Shown here: positions 43,223 to 51,419 of the stretch, piece after piece
Layout of the letters: each line of letters opens with the position of its first letter
How positions within the stretch are numbered: position 1 is the first letter of the stretch
Assembly: GCA_002400415.1 (NCBI GenBank)
Contig: DGQP01000004.1
Coordinates: forward strand, 62,001 to 126,000
DNA: 64,000 nucleotides
From: Chitinophagaceae bacterium UBA4411
GTDB lineage: Bacteria; Bacteroidota; Bacteroidia; Chitinophagales; Chitinophagaceae
Reading direction: 5' to 3'
The notes under the pieces: generated by a model
What the model was told of the DNA's origin: nothing
Database searches by the model: none
Seen by the model: only the letters and a program-made list of their open reading frames with translations
Translations under genes and position numbers: made by a program

Positions 43223-43543
43223 AAAATCAAAAAGTATGGAATAAGTTAGTAAAACGGATCCTTAATAAGCGCATAAGATAATTGATTTCTGAAATTACCA
43301 GTATTTATATATAGCGGATAGTATAAGGCTTGGTACTAGCCCCGAAATTACAGTTTAGCATGCCTGAATATGGGGAGAGGATCACAACAATGAAAATACT
43401 CTAAAACAAGCTGTCTAAGGAAAAGGTGACTTACAGTACCGGCCCAATACCAAGCCGTTCATCTAACAGAAAAAGTAGGAAGAATTCTGTGTAAATTTGT
43501 CTTTTCACCGCATAATCTCAACTACTACATATTCATAAGCCTA
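43223..43543. other. Non-coding region with long-spaced inverted repeat
   Basis: About 320 bases. GGCTTGGTA (43327-43335) and TACCAAGCC (43448-43456) form a 9-bp inverted repeat 112 bases apart, with GGTACT / AGTACC in the same region. A TAAATTTG box (43492-43499) lies before the PAS-LuxR gene. No gene seen. Confidence 0.5.
43492..43499 (+). promoter_or_regulatory. Possible -7 box for the PAS-LuxR gene
   Basis: TAAATTTG matches TAnnTTTG exactly, 44 bases before the start codon; no clear -33 box. Confidence 0.4.
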
Positions 43544-44317
43544 ATGGAGCAAAATACCAGCATACAGGAAATATTTTTTAAATATTTATCTGAATTTCAG
43601 TTTGACGAAAAAGATTTAGACTACTCCGTTTTGCCTCATTTTATCAAACCATTGCAATCAATGGCTGAGGTCAGTAATTCCGGGGTGCAAGTATTTGACC
43701 TGAATAAAAAGGAGAGTGTTTTTTATTCTTCCAATTTTGGTAAATTGCTTGGTTACACCCCATCAGATTATGAACATCAGAATTACCAGTTTTTTGAAAG
43801 TAAAATTCACCCTGTGGAAAGGGAGCAACTTGCTGTTAATGGTATTTCATTGTTAAAAATGTTCAATGCTTTTTCAATAGATGAAAAGCTCAACCATAAG
43901 GTGGTTGATGAGTACCGGATGCTAAATGCAGCGAATAAGTATGTACGTATTATTGAACAATACCAGGTATTAGAGTTAGATAAAAAAGGGCAATTATGGT
44001 TAATGCTTAGCATTGTGGATATATCGCCTAACCAGGATGATGCTAATGGTTCAATCAGGTGCCAGTTATTAAATTTCAGGACAGGGAATGTTATCCCTGT
44101 TGAAATACCTCGAAAAGCAGAATTGACATTAAGTAAAAGAGAACTGGAAATTCTTAAGTTAGTTAAGCAGGGTTTGCTAAGTAAAGAAATATCTGATAAG
44201 CTTTCTATTAGTGTGCACACTGTTAATACGCACCGCCAGCGGGTGCTGGAAAAGCTGGAAGCAAACAACTCTTTTGAAGCAGTAATGTTTGCATCTAAAT
44301 TCGGCCTTATTAATTAG
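43544..44317 (+). CDS. PAS-LuxR transcriptional regulator
   Basis: The 257-residue protein has a PAS-like domain (~40-165; VQVFDLNKKESVFYSSNFGK, then LGYTPSDYEHQ) and a C-terminal LuxR helix-turn-helix (~188-250; LSKRELEILKLVKQGLLSKE and LSISVHTVNTHRQRVLEKL). No receiver domain, so it should respond to a ligand or redox state. The first dyad of the ACTGA-N4-TCAGT set begins just after its stop codon, and the other two lie within 3.1 kb, so it is a candidate regulator of those sites. Such regulators are common in Bacteroidota. Confidence 0.9.
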   Translation: MEQNTSIQEIFFKYLSEFQFDEKDLDYSVLPHFIKPLQSMAEVSNSGVQVFDLNKKESVFYSSNFGKLLGYTPSDYEHQNYQFFESKIHPVEREQLAVNGISLLKMFNAFSIDEKLNHKVVDEYRMLNAANKYVRIIEQYQVLELDKKGQLWLMLSIVDISPNQDDANGSIRCQLLNFRTGNVIPVEIPRKAELTLSKRELEILKLVKQGLLSKEISDKLSISVHTVNTHRQRVLEKLEANNSFEAVMFASKFGLIN

Positions 44318-44339
44318 CAATACTGATAATTCAGTATTG
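44318..44339. promoter_or_regulatory. Dyad CAATACTGA-TAAT-TCAGTATTG, candidate operator 1
   Basis: A perfect 9-bp inverted repeat with a 4-base spacer begins directly after the PAS-LuxR stop codon. It contains ACTGA-N4-TCAGT (44322-44335). It has a downstream A tract (TAAAAAAATC) and no T tract on the plus strand, so it is not a typical plus-strand terminator. Confidence 0.5.
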
Positions 44340-44454
44340 TAAAAAAATCAAACCAGAACAAGTTTTGTATAGTAGATTGTATCCCTGATTCTCTTAGCCC
44401 GGCAATGCGGGCCAGTGCAGGGAAAATAAAGGTAAAACATTTTAAAAGCAGCAA

Positions 44455-44961
44455 ATGATCAGGTATATTTCTATAGTCTTTGTTTTGGGGTTACTCTTAT
44501 TCTCTACGGGGTTTATCCGGCATAGCAAAGTAAAGATTACTGGTGTATGGAAAATTGTAGAAGTACAAACAATTAAAAACGGCAAAACTGTTGCCTCCGT
44601 ATATCCAACGGAGAGCCAGGCTATTTTTGTTCAAAATAAATATAGTTTCTGCTGGACAAGCCACCATGCACAATTGCGTAGTTGGGTGTTGCCTGATACT
44701 GTTAAACTCTCCCGGTTCAATCAATCTATTGTTAACACAGGGAGCTTTGAGTTAAAAGATTCAACACTTATAACAAGAGCTGTATTCGCCATGCATCCTA
44801 TGTTCAGTAACGGGGAAGCAATATTTAAATGGAATTTTGCCGGCGATACACTAATTCTGACCGGAACAAGCGTTATGTCTTCAGAAAATATACCGAATCC
44901 TGTTTATGCAAATGGTTCCCATTTTGTATCCAAACTTATTAAAACGGAGAACCTCAGATAG
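44455..44961 (+). CDS. Small exported protein, lipocalin-like
   Basis: The 168-residue protein has an N-terminal hydrophobic segment (4-20) and then KITGVWKIVEVQTIKNGKTV, the opening typical of small exported lipocalin-like barrels, with further strands (FELKDSTLITRAVFA; FKWNFAGDTLILTG). Function is unknown. It lies between two copies of the dyad. Confidence 0.65.
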   Translation: MIRYISIVFVLGLLLFSTGFIRHSKVKITGVWKIVEVQTIKNGKTVASVYPTESQAIFVQNKYSFCWTSHHAQLRSWVLPDTVKLSRFNQSIVNTGSFELKDSTLITRAVFAMHPMFSNGEAIFKWNFAGDTLILTGTSVMSSENIPNPVYANGSHFVSKLIKTENLR

Positions 44962-44989
44962 CTCTTCTGACAAAGCTCCCTGAACGGCT

Positions 44990-45008
44990 ACTTACAAATC
45001 AGTATTGT
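44990..45008. promoter_or_regulatory. Half-degenerate dyad ACTTA-CAAA-TCAGT, candidate operator 2
   Basis: Positions 44990-45003 read ACTTACAAATCAGT, one mismatch from ACTGA-N4-TCAGT, and continue with ATTGTATAAAAAT, the same tail as in the first dyad. It lies 55 bases before the TonB-dependent receptor start. Confidence 0.45.
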
Positions 45009-45057
45009 ATAAAAATGTTTTTGGAAAGAGTTTTACACTTTTTAAAAACAGTATATA

Positions 45058-47379
45058 ATGATCAGATTTGTATCCCTTTTTTATCTGCTAACGCTTGTTA
45101 CAAACCTTAAGGCACAACCTGCCCAAAAAATTATTGTTAATGTAGTGGATGATGCATCTAACATGCCACTTGATGCAGCAACAGTAAAATTAAGTGGCTT
45201 GCATGTTTTCAGAAGTGGTATTACGGATAGTACCGGTAATTTTAGTTTCAATGTCATTCCTGCAGGCAGGTACAATATTGAGGCCACAAGCTCCGGCTAT
45301 ACCCCATCCATTATTAGTGATGTAATTGTAAGCTCAGCCAAAGAAACGTTTATAACAATCAATTTAAAACAAAAAATTGACCAGTTAACTGAAGTAATTG
45401 TAAAACCTCATGTAAATAAAGGGATATCTCTGAATCCTGCAGCTTCTGTAAGTGCCAAAATGCTTAGTGTGGAAGAAGCAAGCAGGTATGCAGGTGGCTT
45501 TGATGACCCTGCCCGTTTAGTTTCTGCTTTTGCCGGTGTAAGCAGTAATGTAGGCAATAACGGTATAAGTGTCCGTGGTAATAACCCGAAATCATTACAA
45601 TGGAAATTTGAAGGAGTTGAAATATCCAACCCTAATCACTTTGCGGATGGTAACGTTTTTGGTGGTGGTGTATTGTCGGCATTGAGCAGCCATAATCTTG
45701 GAAATTCAGACTTCTTTTCAGGAGCATTTCCGGCTGAATACAGTAATGCTCTTTCAGGTGTTTTTGATATGAATTTGCGAAAAGGGAACAGTGGCAAAAA
45801 GGAACGCACTATACAAATTGGCCTGACGGGATTAGATTATGCCGAAGAGGGACCTTTTAAAAAAGGTGGAAAAGCGACTTATATTTTCAACTACAGATAC
45901 TCAACGTTAGCATTAGTAAAATCTTTACTGCCCGAAAATAGTGGCAAGGGAGTTAAGTATGAAGATGTATCATTTAAACTAAATTTTCCTACAAAAAAAG
46001 CAGGAACATTTTCACTATGGGGCCTTGGGTTAAAAGATTATACTGGCATAGAAGCAAAAACAGATACTTTGGAGTGGGAAACAGTTACTGACAGACAATC
46101 GCAGGACATCAGCCTTTATATGGCAGCCGTTGGATTAACGCATAAGTATTTCATAAACAAGAAAACGTATATCAAATCAATATGGGCCGCCACGAAGAAT
46201 AGTGTTGATTATGATTTTAAACAGCTGCAGCGAAATGGCAGTTTAATTCCGGAAAGCAATGTGAAAAACGATATTACAAACATCATTTTATCTTCATTAA
46301 TTAATACAAAATTCGGCTCCAGGCATTCCAATAAAACGGGGATAACAATTACAGGCATGAGTTTTAACCTTAAACTCAATCAAAACACCCAATCTATCGT
46401 AGACGAAACCGGGGTTTGCTTGTTACTTAATGCGTATTCAAATTCTACCTATAATTTCTCCGACAATCTAACGATGAATTTGGGTATAAATGCACAAGTT
46501 TTCACACTTAATAATAACTATACCGTTGAGCCCAGGCTTGGGTTAAAGTACAAGTATCATCCAAAGCAATCGGTGAGTTTTGGATACGGTTTGCACAGCC
46601 GGTTAGAGCAACTCTATTATTATTTTGCCAAAAACCCGCAGTATGGAAATACTGCCCTTAATCAAAATGTAGATTTTGTAAAAGCACATCATTTTGTTTT
46701 GGGGTATGATTTAAATATTTCAGAAAACCTGCACCTGAAAGTAGAACCCTATTTTCAGTATTTATTTAACGTGCCCGTTGTAAAAGACAGTTCTATTTCA
46801 GTATTGAATATTACCAACGATTACTTTTTCAATCAAAAATTTATAAATACCGGCAAAGGAAAAAACTATGGAGTAGATATAAGTTTAGATAAGTATTTAA
46901 CAAATGGTCTTTATTATTCTATTACCGCATCCATATTTAATTCGCAATACCAGGGTGGCGATAAAATATGGCGTAATACACGGTTTAGCCGGGACTATGT
47001 TTATAATTTCTTATTAGGTAAAGAATGGGCTTTTGGAAAATCTAACCAGAAAACGTTTGGTGCAAATATCAGGGTGAGCTATCAGGGCGGCGACAGGTAT
47101 TCACCTATTGACGCCGCAAAATCTACATTGAAGCAAGATGTGGTTTTTGACGAAACAAAAGCCTTTTCAAAGAAATTGGTTCCATCTTTTACAACACACT
47201 TTACACTTGTGTATAGGGTAAACAAGCCAAAATCTACCAGGGAACTGGCACTAAAAATATTGAATGCCGGTAGCTATAAAGAGTTTTATGATTTTCAATA
47301 CAACTACAAAACCCAGGCTGTGCAGGAGCATAGGGAGGCTATCATTATTCCTAATTTGAGCTACAAGATTGAATTTTAG
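45058..47379 (+). CDS. TonB-dependent outer-membrane receptor
   Basis: The 773-residue receptor has a signal peptide (1-19), a CarboxypepD_reg-like domain (~24-115; DDASNMPLDAATVKL, GNFSFNVIPAGRYNIEATSSG), a plug domain (~135-230; VRGNNPKSLQWKFEGVEISN), and a 22-strand-type barrel to the end, with a C-terminal aromatic strand (NLSYKIEF). No TonB box was identified. The substrate is unknown; SusD is absent, so it is not a Sus-type pair. Its promoter region carries the second dyad. Confidence 0.9.
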   Translation: MIRFVSLFYLLTLVTNLKAQPAQKIIVNVVDDASNMPLDAATVKLSGLHVFRSGITDSTGNFSFNVIPAGRYNIEATSSGYTPSIISDVIVSSAKETFITINLKQKIDQLTEVIVKPHVNKGISLNPAASVSAKMLSVEEASRYAGGFDDPARLVSAFAGVSSNVGNNGISVRGNNPKSLQWKFEGVEISNPNHFADGNVFGGGVLSALSSHNLGNSDFFSGAFPAEYSNALSGVFDMNLRKGNSGKKERTIQIGLTGLDYAEEGPFKKGGKATYIFNYRYSTLALVKSLLPENSGKGVKYEDVSFKLNFPTKKAGTFSLWGLGLKDYTGIEAKTDTLEWETVTDRQSQDISLYMAAVGLTHKYFINKKTYIKSIWAATKNSVDYDFKQLQRNGSLIPESNVKNDITNIILSSLINTKFGSRHSNKTGITITGMSFNLKLNQNTQSIVDETGVCLLLNAYSNSTYNFSDNLTMNLGINAQVFTLNNNYTVEPRLGLKYKYHPKQSVSFGYGLHSRLEQLYYYFAKNPQYGNTALNQNVDFVKAHHFVLGYDLNISENLHLKVEPYFQYLFNVPVVKDSSISVLNITNDYFFNQKFINTGKGKNYGVDISLDKYLTNGLYYSITASIFNSQYQGGDKIWRNTRFSRDYVYNFLLGKEWAFGKSNQKTFGANIRVSYQGGDRYSPIDAAKSTLKQDVVFDETKAFSKKLVPSFTTHFTLVYRVNKPKSTRELALKILNAGSYKEFYDFQYNYKTQAVQEHREAIIIPNLSYKIEF

Positions 47380-47821
47380 AACATTTAAGTGCATACAATA
47401 GCCATTGCGCTGCATTTTTACAATACTGATTTATCAGTAGCAGATAAATCGGTATTGTAAAAGTAGTTTTATAGCCGGTTATTTTATACACAATATGGCC
47501 AGATGAATAAAGTAAACCTGGCCCTGGTAAGGGTAATTGGAACTGACAGGACCGTCAACTTGCCGTTGAAATCACCGGAAAGGATGCAACCCGGTGGCCA
47601 AAACCCCGAATAACCTAATTAGAAAAGGGGTTTAAGGATCATGGGGGGTAATTATTCTCAAATCCCGTTTACCCCTATAACCAATACGCTTCAAACCGAT
47701 AAGTTTTTTTGGAGGAGGTCAGTCCCGCAAATTGCCAGCAAAAAAAAGGTACCAAAACTGTTATTTTCTGGTTTAATCTGCGAATAATTAGGAAACAGAC
47801 TCATTCTAAAAAAATCGGTAT
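47380..47821. other. Non-coding region with dyad hairpin and G-rich segments
   Basis: About 440 bases. It contains the long hairpin at 47421-47457. Further on, AAAACCCC / AAGGGGTTT near 47600-47635 and GGGGTAA / TTTACCCC near 47645-47685 could make additional stems, a possible structured leader for the hydrolase gene. No gene seen. Confidence 0.5.
47421..47457. promoter_or_regulatory. Hairpin with ACTGA-TTTA-TCAGT, candidate operator 3
   Basis: Arms CAATACTGATTTATC / GATAAATCGGTATTG (47421-47435 with 47443-47457) form a 15-bp stem with one G-T pair. Within it, 47425-47438 is ACTGATTTATCAGT. The right arm ends ATTGTAAAA as in copies 1 and 2. It lies after the TonB receptor gene and 365 bases before the hydrolase gene. 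Confidence 0.5.
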
Positions 47822-48862
47822 ATGAAATCACTAAGAATTATTGTTTTTTTTGTTTTTACAATGCTTTTGGTTGTACCAGTTACGGGCCAGGACTTTTTAA
47901 ACGGATATTTCAAGGGGAATAGAGATACTTTAATGGCTGAGGCTACTAAGCTTGTTAAAATGCCGGAGCCGACTTTTAAGCCGTTAATTACTGGTAAAAC
48001 AGACGAAGCTGCGAATAAGGCTATTTCTTACAATACCCTTAATACTGCCTTTTTAACAAGAGATAAGCGCAGAATATTTGCTTATAAGTTTCCTGCGGAA
48101 TCTGCAAATACCATAATCCTGATACATGGTGTAAAAAGTACTGGCAGGGATTATTTACAAACGGCAGCTCTGTTACAGCAGGCAACACATGCAGAAGTGT
48201 ACGCAATAGATTTAAGGGGCCACGGGCGATCGTATGGCAAATCGGGTGATGTTGATTATATAAACCAATATGCTGATGATGTAGCAGACATTGTTAAAAA
48301 TATACGTGGTAAGAAACCTGGAGGAAAAATAGTTATTACGGGGCATTCCATGGGCGGTGGTATTATCCTGAAATACGCATTGAGTGGTTATAAAGAAAAA
48401 GTGGATGGGTTTTTACTTTTTGCCCCCCTGCTGGGTCACAATTCTCCCGCACTCTCACAAGGCCAGGCAGGTGCTAAAGACACTACTGAGCCATTTATGA
48501 AGATACATTTTGCACGAATTATTGGATTAAGAATGCTAAATGAAATAAATATGCATCAACAAGACAGTTTGCCGGTATTGTTTTTCAATCTGCCTGAGGG
48601 AACCCCGCTCAGGGAATACTCCTATCGGGCAAATGCAAGTATGGCACCTGATAACTATGTGGATGGATTGAAAGCTGTAAACATCCCGATGCTTGTCTTG
48701 GCAGGTAAAAAAGATGAAGCCTTTAATGCGGGAGCTCAGCAAAAGGCAATTATGGAAAATAGTAAGGGAGATGTTAAAATTATTGATGGGGCGACACATG
48801 AAAGTATCCTTCAAAACCCGGCTTGTTTTCAGGCAATTTCAAAATGGTATTCAAAATTATAA
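47822..48862 (+). CDS. Exported alpha/beta hydrolase
   Basis: The 346-residue hydrolase has a signal peptide (1-21, ending TGQ). The oxyanion motif LIHGVKSTGRDY is near 100 and the nucleophile elbow TGHSMGGG carries Ser 176. A C-terminal AGKKDEAFN and THES(I) supply the Asp and His. The fold is of the monoacylglycerol-lipase/lysophospholipase type. The next gene overlaps by one base (TAATG). Confidence 0.88.
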   Translation: MKSLRIIVFFVFTMLLVVPVTGQDFLNGYFKGNRDTLMAEATKLVKMPEPTFKPLITGKTDEAANKAISYNTLNTAFLTRDKRRIFAYKFPAESANTIILIHGVKSTGRDYLQTAALLQQATHAEVYAIDLRGHGRSYGKSGDVDYINQYADDVADIVKNIRGKKPGGKIVITGHSMGGGIILKYALSGYKEKVDGFLLFAPLLGHNSPALSQGQAGAKDTTEPFMKIHFARIIGLRMLNEINMHQQDSLPVLFFNLPEGTPLREYSYRANASMAPDNYVDGLKAVNIPMLVLAGKKDEAFNAGAQQKAIMENSKGDVKIIDGATHESILQNPACFQAISKWYSKL

Positions 48863-49368
48863 TGGAAGCAAAAGAACAAACCCAACGATTCCAGGAACTC
48901 ATTGAGCAAAACAAGGGCATACTATTCAAAGTAGCCAGAACGTATTGCCAAAACGAGTATGACAGGAAAGACCTTATCCAGGAGATGTTGATACAAATCT
49001 GGCAGTCGCTTCATAAGTATAATAGTGCGTTCAAAATTTCTACCTGGCTGTATCGTATTTGTATAAATGTGGCTATTTCTTACCATAGAAAAAGTGTAAT
49101 CAGAGTAAAGAAAAATGTTCAATTAACAGAGGAAGCTATTCAGGGAAAGGAAGATGAAAAGCCGGAAAAGGAACTGCAACTGAGCATGTTAAACCAGTTT
49201 ATAAGTGAGTTGAAAGAGCTTGATAAAGCTTTAATATTACTTTATTTAGAAGAGAAGCGTCATAGCGAAATCGCAGAAATATTAGGTATTTCTTCGGGTA
49301 ACGTAGGAACAAAAATTGGGCGTATTAAAGAAAAATTAAAACAGCGTTTTTTACAACAAAATGTTTAG
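48862..49368 (+). CDS. ECF RNA polymerase sigma factor
   Basis: The 168-residue sigma-70 family protein has region 2 (YCQNEYDRKDLIQEMLIQIW, KISTWLYRICINVAISYHRK) and region 4 (LDKALILLYLEEKRHSEIAE, ISSGNVGTKIGRIKEKLKQR). The ATG at 48862 overlaps the hydrolase stop (TAATG), giving coupled translation and fixing the start. The following membrane protein gene overlaps by 8 bases and probably encodes its partner. No FecR-type anti-sigma is present. Confidence 0.92.
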   Translation: MEAKEQTQRFQELIEQNKGILFKVARTYCQNEYDRKDLIQEMLIQIWQSLHKYNSAFKISTWLYRICINVAISYHRKSVIRVKKNVQLTEEAIQGKEDEKPEKELQLSMLNQFISELKELDKALILLYLEEKRHSEIAEILGISSGNVGTKIGRIKEKLKQRFLQQNV

Positions 49369-50035
49369 TAAAATGGAAGAAAAGCATATAATGGAACTTT
49401 GGCAAACTACCAATGCTAAATTGGAAGACAGTTTCTCCATCTCCAGAAAAAATACCGAGGAAATAACAAAAATGAAAGTGCAAACGTTGCTGTCTTCCAT
49501 GAGGCCGGTAAAAGTATTTGCTGTTGTTGCAGGATTTTTGTGGGTTCTCTTTGGAGCTATATTAGTTGCCAACTTATTTATATATTCCTTTGATAAAATC
49601 AGCCCCTGGTTTTTATTCTCAGCTGCCTTTCAGATATTACTTACTGCCATTGCACTGGTTCTTTATATTTATCAAACAGTGCATATTTACCAGGCAGATA
49701 TCAGCGACTCTATAGTTGAAACGCAGAGAAAATTGGCTACTCTTAAATCATCATCACTTTGGATTGCCCGTTTCCTTTTTCTTCAACTTCCCCTATGGAC
49801 AACATTTTATTGGAGTAAAGATATGATGCGGAACGGGCATACGGGTTTGTGGGTGCTTCAAATTGTGATAACTCTTTTGTTTGCATTTATTGCGGTTTGG
49901 CTTTTTTTCAACATAAAGTATAAAAACAAAGACAAGAAATGGTTCAGGTTTATTTTCGGAAAAAGGGAATGGGAGCCGGTTTTAAAAGCAATAGAACTAA
50001 ACAAGGAAATTGCTGATTTCAAAGAGGATAGATAA
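49361..50035 (+). CDS. Membrane protein partner of ECF sigma factor, possible anti-sigma
   Basis: The 224-residue protein has a cytoplasmic N-terminal helix (MELWQTTNAKLEDSF... to ~45) and four hydrophobic segments (about 50-75, 82-102, 135-150, 158-180). Its gene overlaps the sigma gene by 8 bases. The position and the soluble N-terminal helix suggest an anti-sigma, but it lacks the zinc or FecR motifs of known classes. The start could also be 12 bases further on. Confidence 0.72.
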   Translation: MFSKMEEKHIMELWQTTNAKLEDSFSISRKNTEEITKMKVQTLLSSMRPVKVFAVVAGFLWVLFGAILVANLFIYSFDKISPWFLFSAAFQILLTAIALVLYIYQTVHIYQADISDSIVETQRKLATLKSSSLWIARFLFLQLPLWTTFYWSKDMMRNGHTGLWVLQIVITLLFAFIAVWLFFNIKYKNKDKKWFRFIFGKREWEPVLKAIELNKEIADFKEDR

Positions 50036-50186
50036 GAAAGGTCTTAAAGGAAATTAAAAAAAATATCAGCAAAAGGGATTGCACCGTACTTGAAAAAATA
50101 TCTGCTTTCAAGAAGTAGAATATAACAACCAATTCTAAACCCAGGAGCAAAGGAAATAGCTTTTTTCACTTCAATAAATCTTTCTG

Positions 50187-51113
50187 ATGAAAAAAAATAG
50201 TTTACTACTGGCAACAATACTTTTTTCTTTTTGCCAAATCAAAAGCTTTGCTCAGCAGGTCGTAATTCCACTCTATCCGGGAGAAATACCGAATTCAAAA
50301 AAGACACCGGCCAGTTACCAGGAAAACCTGGATACGAATGGATTGTTCACCAAAATCAGTGTGCCTACCTTAACCGTATTCGCCCCCCCAAATGGCACAG
50401 CCAACGGAACAGCGGTCATCCTGTTTCCAAGTGGCGGGTATAGGGTGCTGGTGGATGAAGGTGCTGACTTTGCAAAAGCCTTCAATAGCAGGGGAGTTAC
50501 TGTCTTTTTTTTAAAATACAGGTTACCCAGTGATGAAATCATGCAGGACAAATCATTCGGGCCAATGCAGGATGCCCAAATTGCTATTAAACTGGTACGA
50601 ATGAATGCAAAGGTGTATGACATTGATACTAATAAAATAGGTTTTGCAGGCGTTTCCGCCGGAGGGCATGTGGCAACCACAGCCGCCACACATCTTAACA
50701 GGGTATTGATAGACAACCCGGAAAATATAAATTTACGGCCCGACTTTATGATCTTAATTTACCCGGTTATCAGTTTTACACAAGCCAAAGTTACTGCCAC
50801 CGTCGGCAGGTTACTTGGAACTTCTCCTCCTGAAGATTCATTGATTTATTTTAGCAATGAAAAACATGTAACTGCCAGTACCCCGCCCACCTTCTTACTT
50901 CATGCAGGGGATGACGAGCGGGTTTCTGTACAACATAGCCTCCTGTTTTATGAAGCCCTGCAAAAAGCGAAGGTTAAATCTGAATTACATATCCTCCAGA
51001 GCGGGGGGCATGGTTTTGCACCTGAACATGAGACCCGGGGAATCACCTGGCTCTCCTGGTGTATGGACTGGTTGAACGAGAATGGTTTTGGGATTCCAGT
51101 AAAAAAGAAGTAA
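50187..51113 (+). CDS. Exported esterase, BD-FAE / acetyl-xylan-esterase-like
   Basis: The 308-residue alpha/beta hydrolase has a signal peptide (1-22), then VIPLYPGEIPNSKK, the family-typical opening, the oxyanion motif FPSGGYRVL and the elbow GVSAGGH with Ser 157. Asp in HAGDDERVS and His in SGGHGFAP complete the triad. The family deacetylates sugars or xylan. It may be an accessory gene of the sigma-factor group upstream, 151 bases away. Confidence 0.9.
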   Translation: MKKNSLLLATILFSFCQIKSFAQQVVIPLYPGEIPNSKKTPASYQENLDTNGLFTKISVPTLTVFAPPNGTANGTAVILFPSGGYRVLVDEGADFAKAFNSRGVTVFFLKYRLPSDEIMQDKSFGPMQDAQIAIKLVRMNAKVYDIDTNKIGFAGVSAGGHVATTAATHLNRVLIDNPENINLRPDFMILIYPVISFTQAKVTATVGRLLGTSPPEDSLIYFSNEKHVTASTPPTFLLHAGDDERVSVQHSLLFYEALQKAKVKSELHILQSGGHGFAPEHETRGITWLSWCMDWLNENGFGIPVKKK

Positions 51114-51202
51114 ACACTTTAACCATTTAATTTGTGTGAACCCTGACTTTGACTAACAAGTTAAAAACTGTCAATCAAAACCCTGATTTCCGCATATAAA
51201 AA

Positions 51203-51225
51203 CTCTGTTATATAACAGGGCCTTT
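51203..51225. repeat. 23-base repeat, also at 57273-57295 (one mismatch)
   Basis: CTCTGTTATATAACAGGG followed by CCTTT occurs here and, with one change, at 57273-57295. It contains the palindrome TGTTATATAACA. The copy here lies 90 bases after the esterase gene and may be a terminator-like hairpin. Confidence 0.5.
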
Positions 51226-51320
51226 ATGTCACCTTACGTTTATATATTGCAAAGTTGTAAAGACCACAGGTACGATATTGGTGAGACAGCTTGATGTTAA
51301 TGCACAATTGATCTTTCATA

Positions 51321-51419
51321 ATTCGTGCTGACCGAATGTTATTGCAGATTGAAATCCCGGTGCAGCTGTATTACGGCCGACCCGATCAAACGTCTTTACA
51401 CCGATGCTGTTATCTGTTA
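51321..51419 (+). pseudogene. Tyrosine integrase relic (core-binding domain fragment)
   Basis: From 51328 the frame reads LTECYCRLKSRCSCITADPI then KRLYT, aligned without gaps to LTECYYKLKTQNSYITAESI then KRLYT in the pseudogene at 28011-28764 (28237 onward). By hand count 17 of 25 residues and about 55 of 75 bases agree. A weaker match upstream (KTxxxxILVR) may extend it to ~51250. The frame ends at a stop beside the MBL gene. It is clearly dead. Confidence 0.68.

Larger units (their letters stand above)
51114..51419. other. Intergenic region with terminator-like repeat and integrase relic
   Basis: About 300 bases without an intact gene. It contains the repeated hairpin at 51203-51225 and a short integrase relic at 51321-51419, listed separately. 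Confidence 0.7.
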
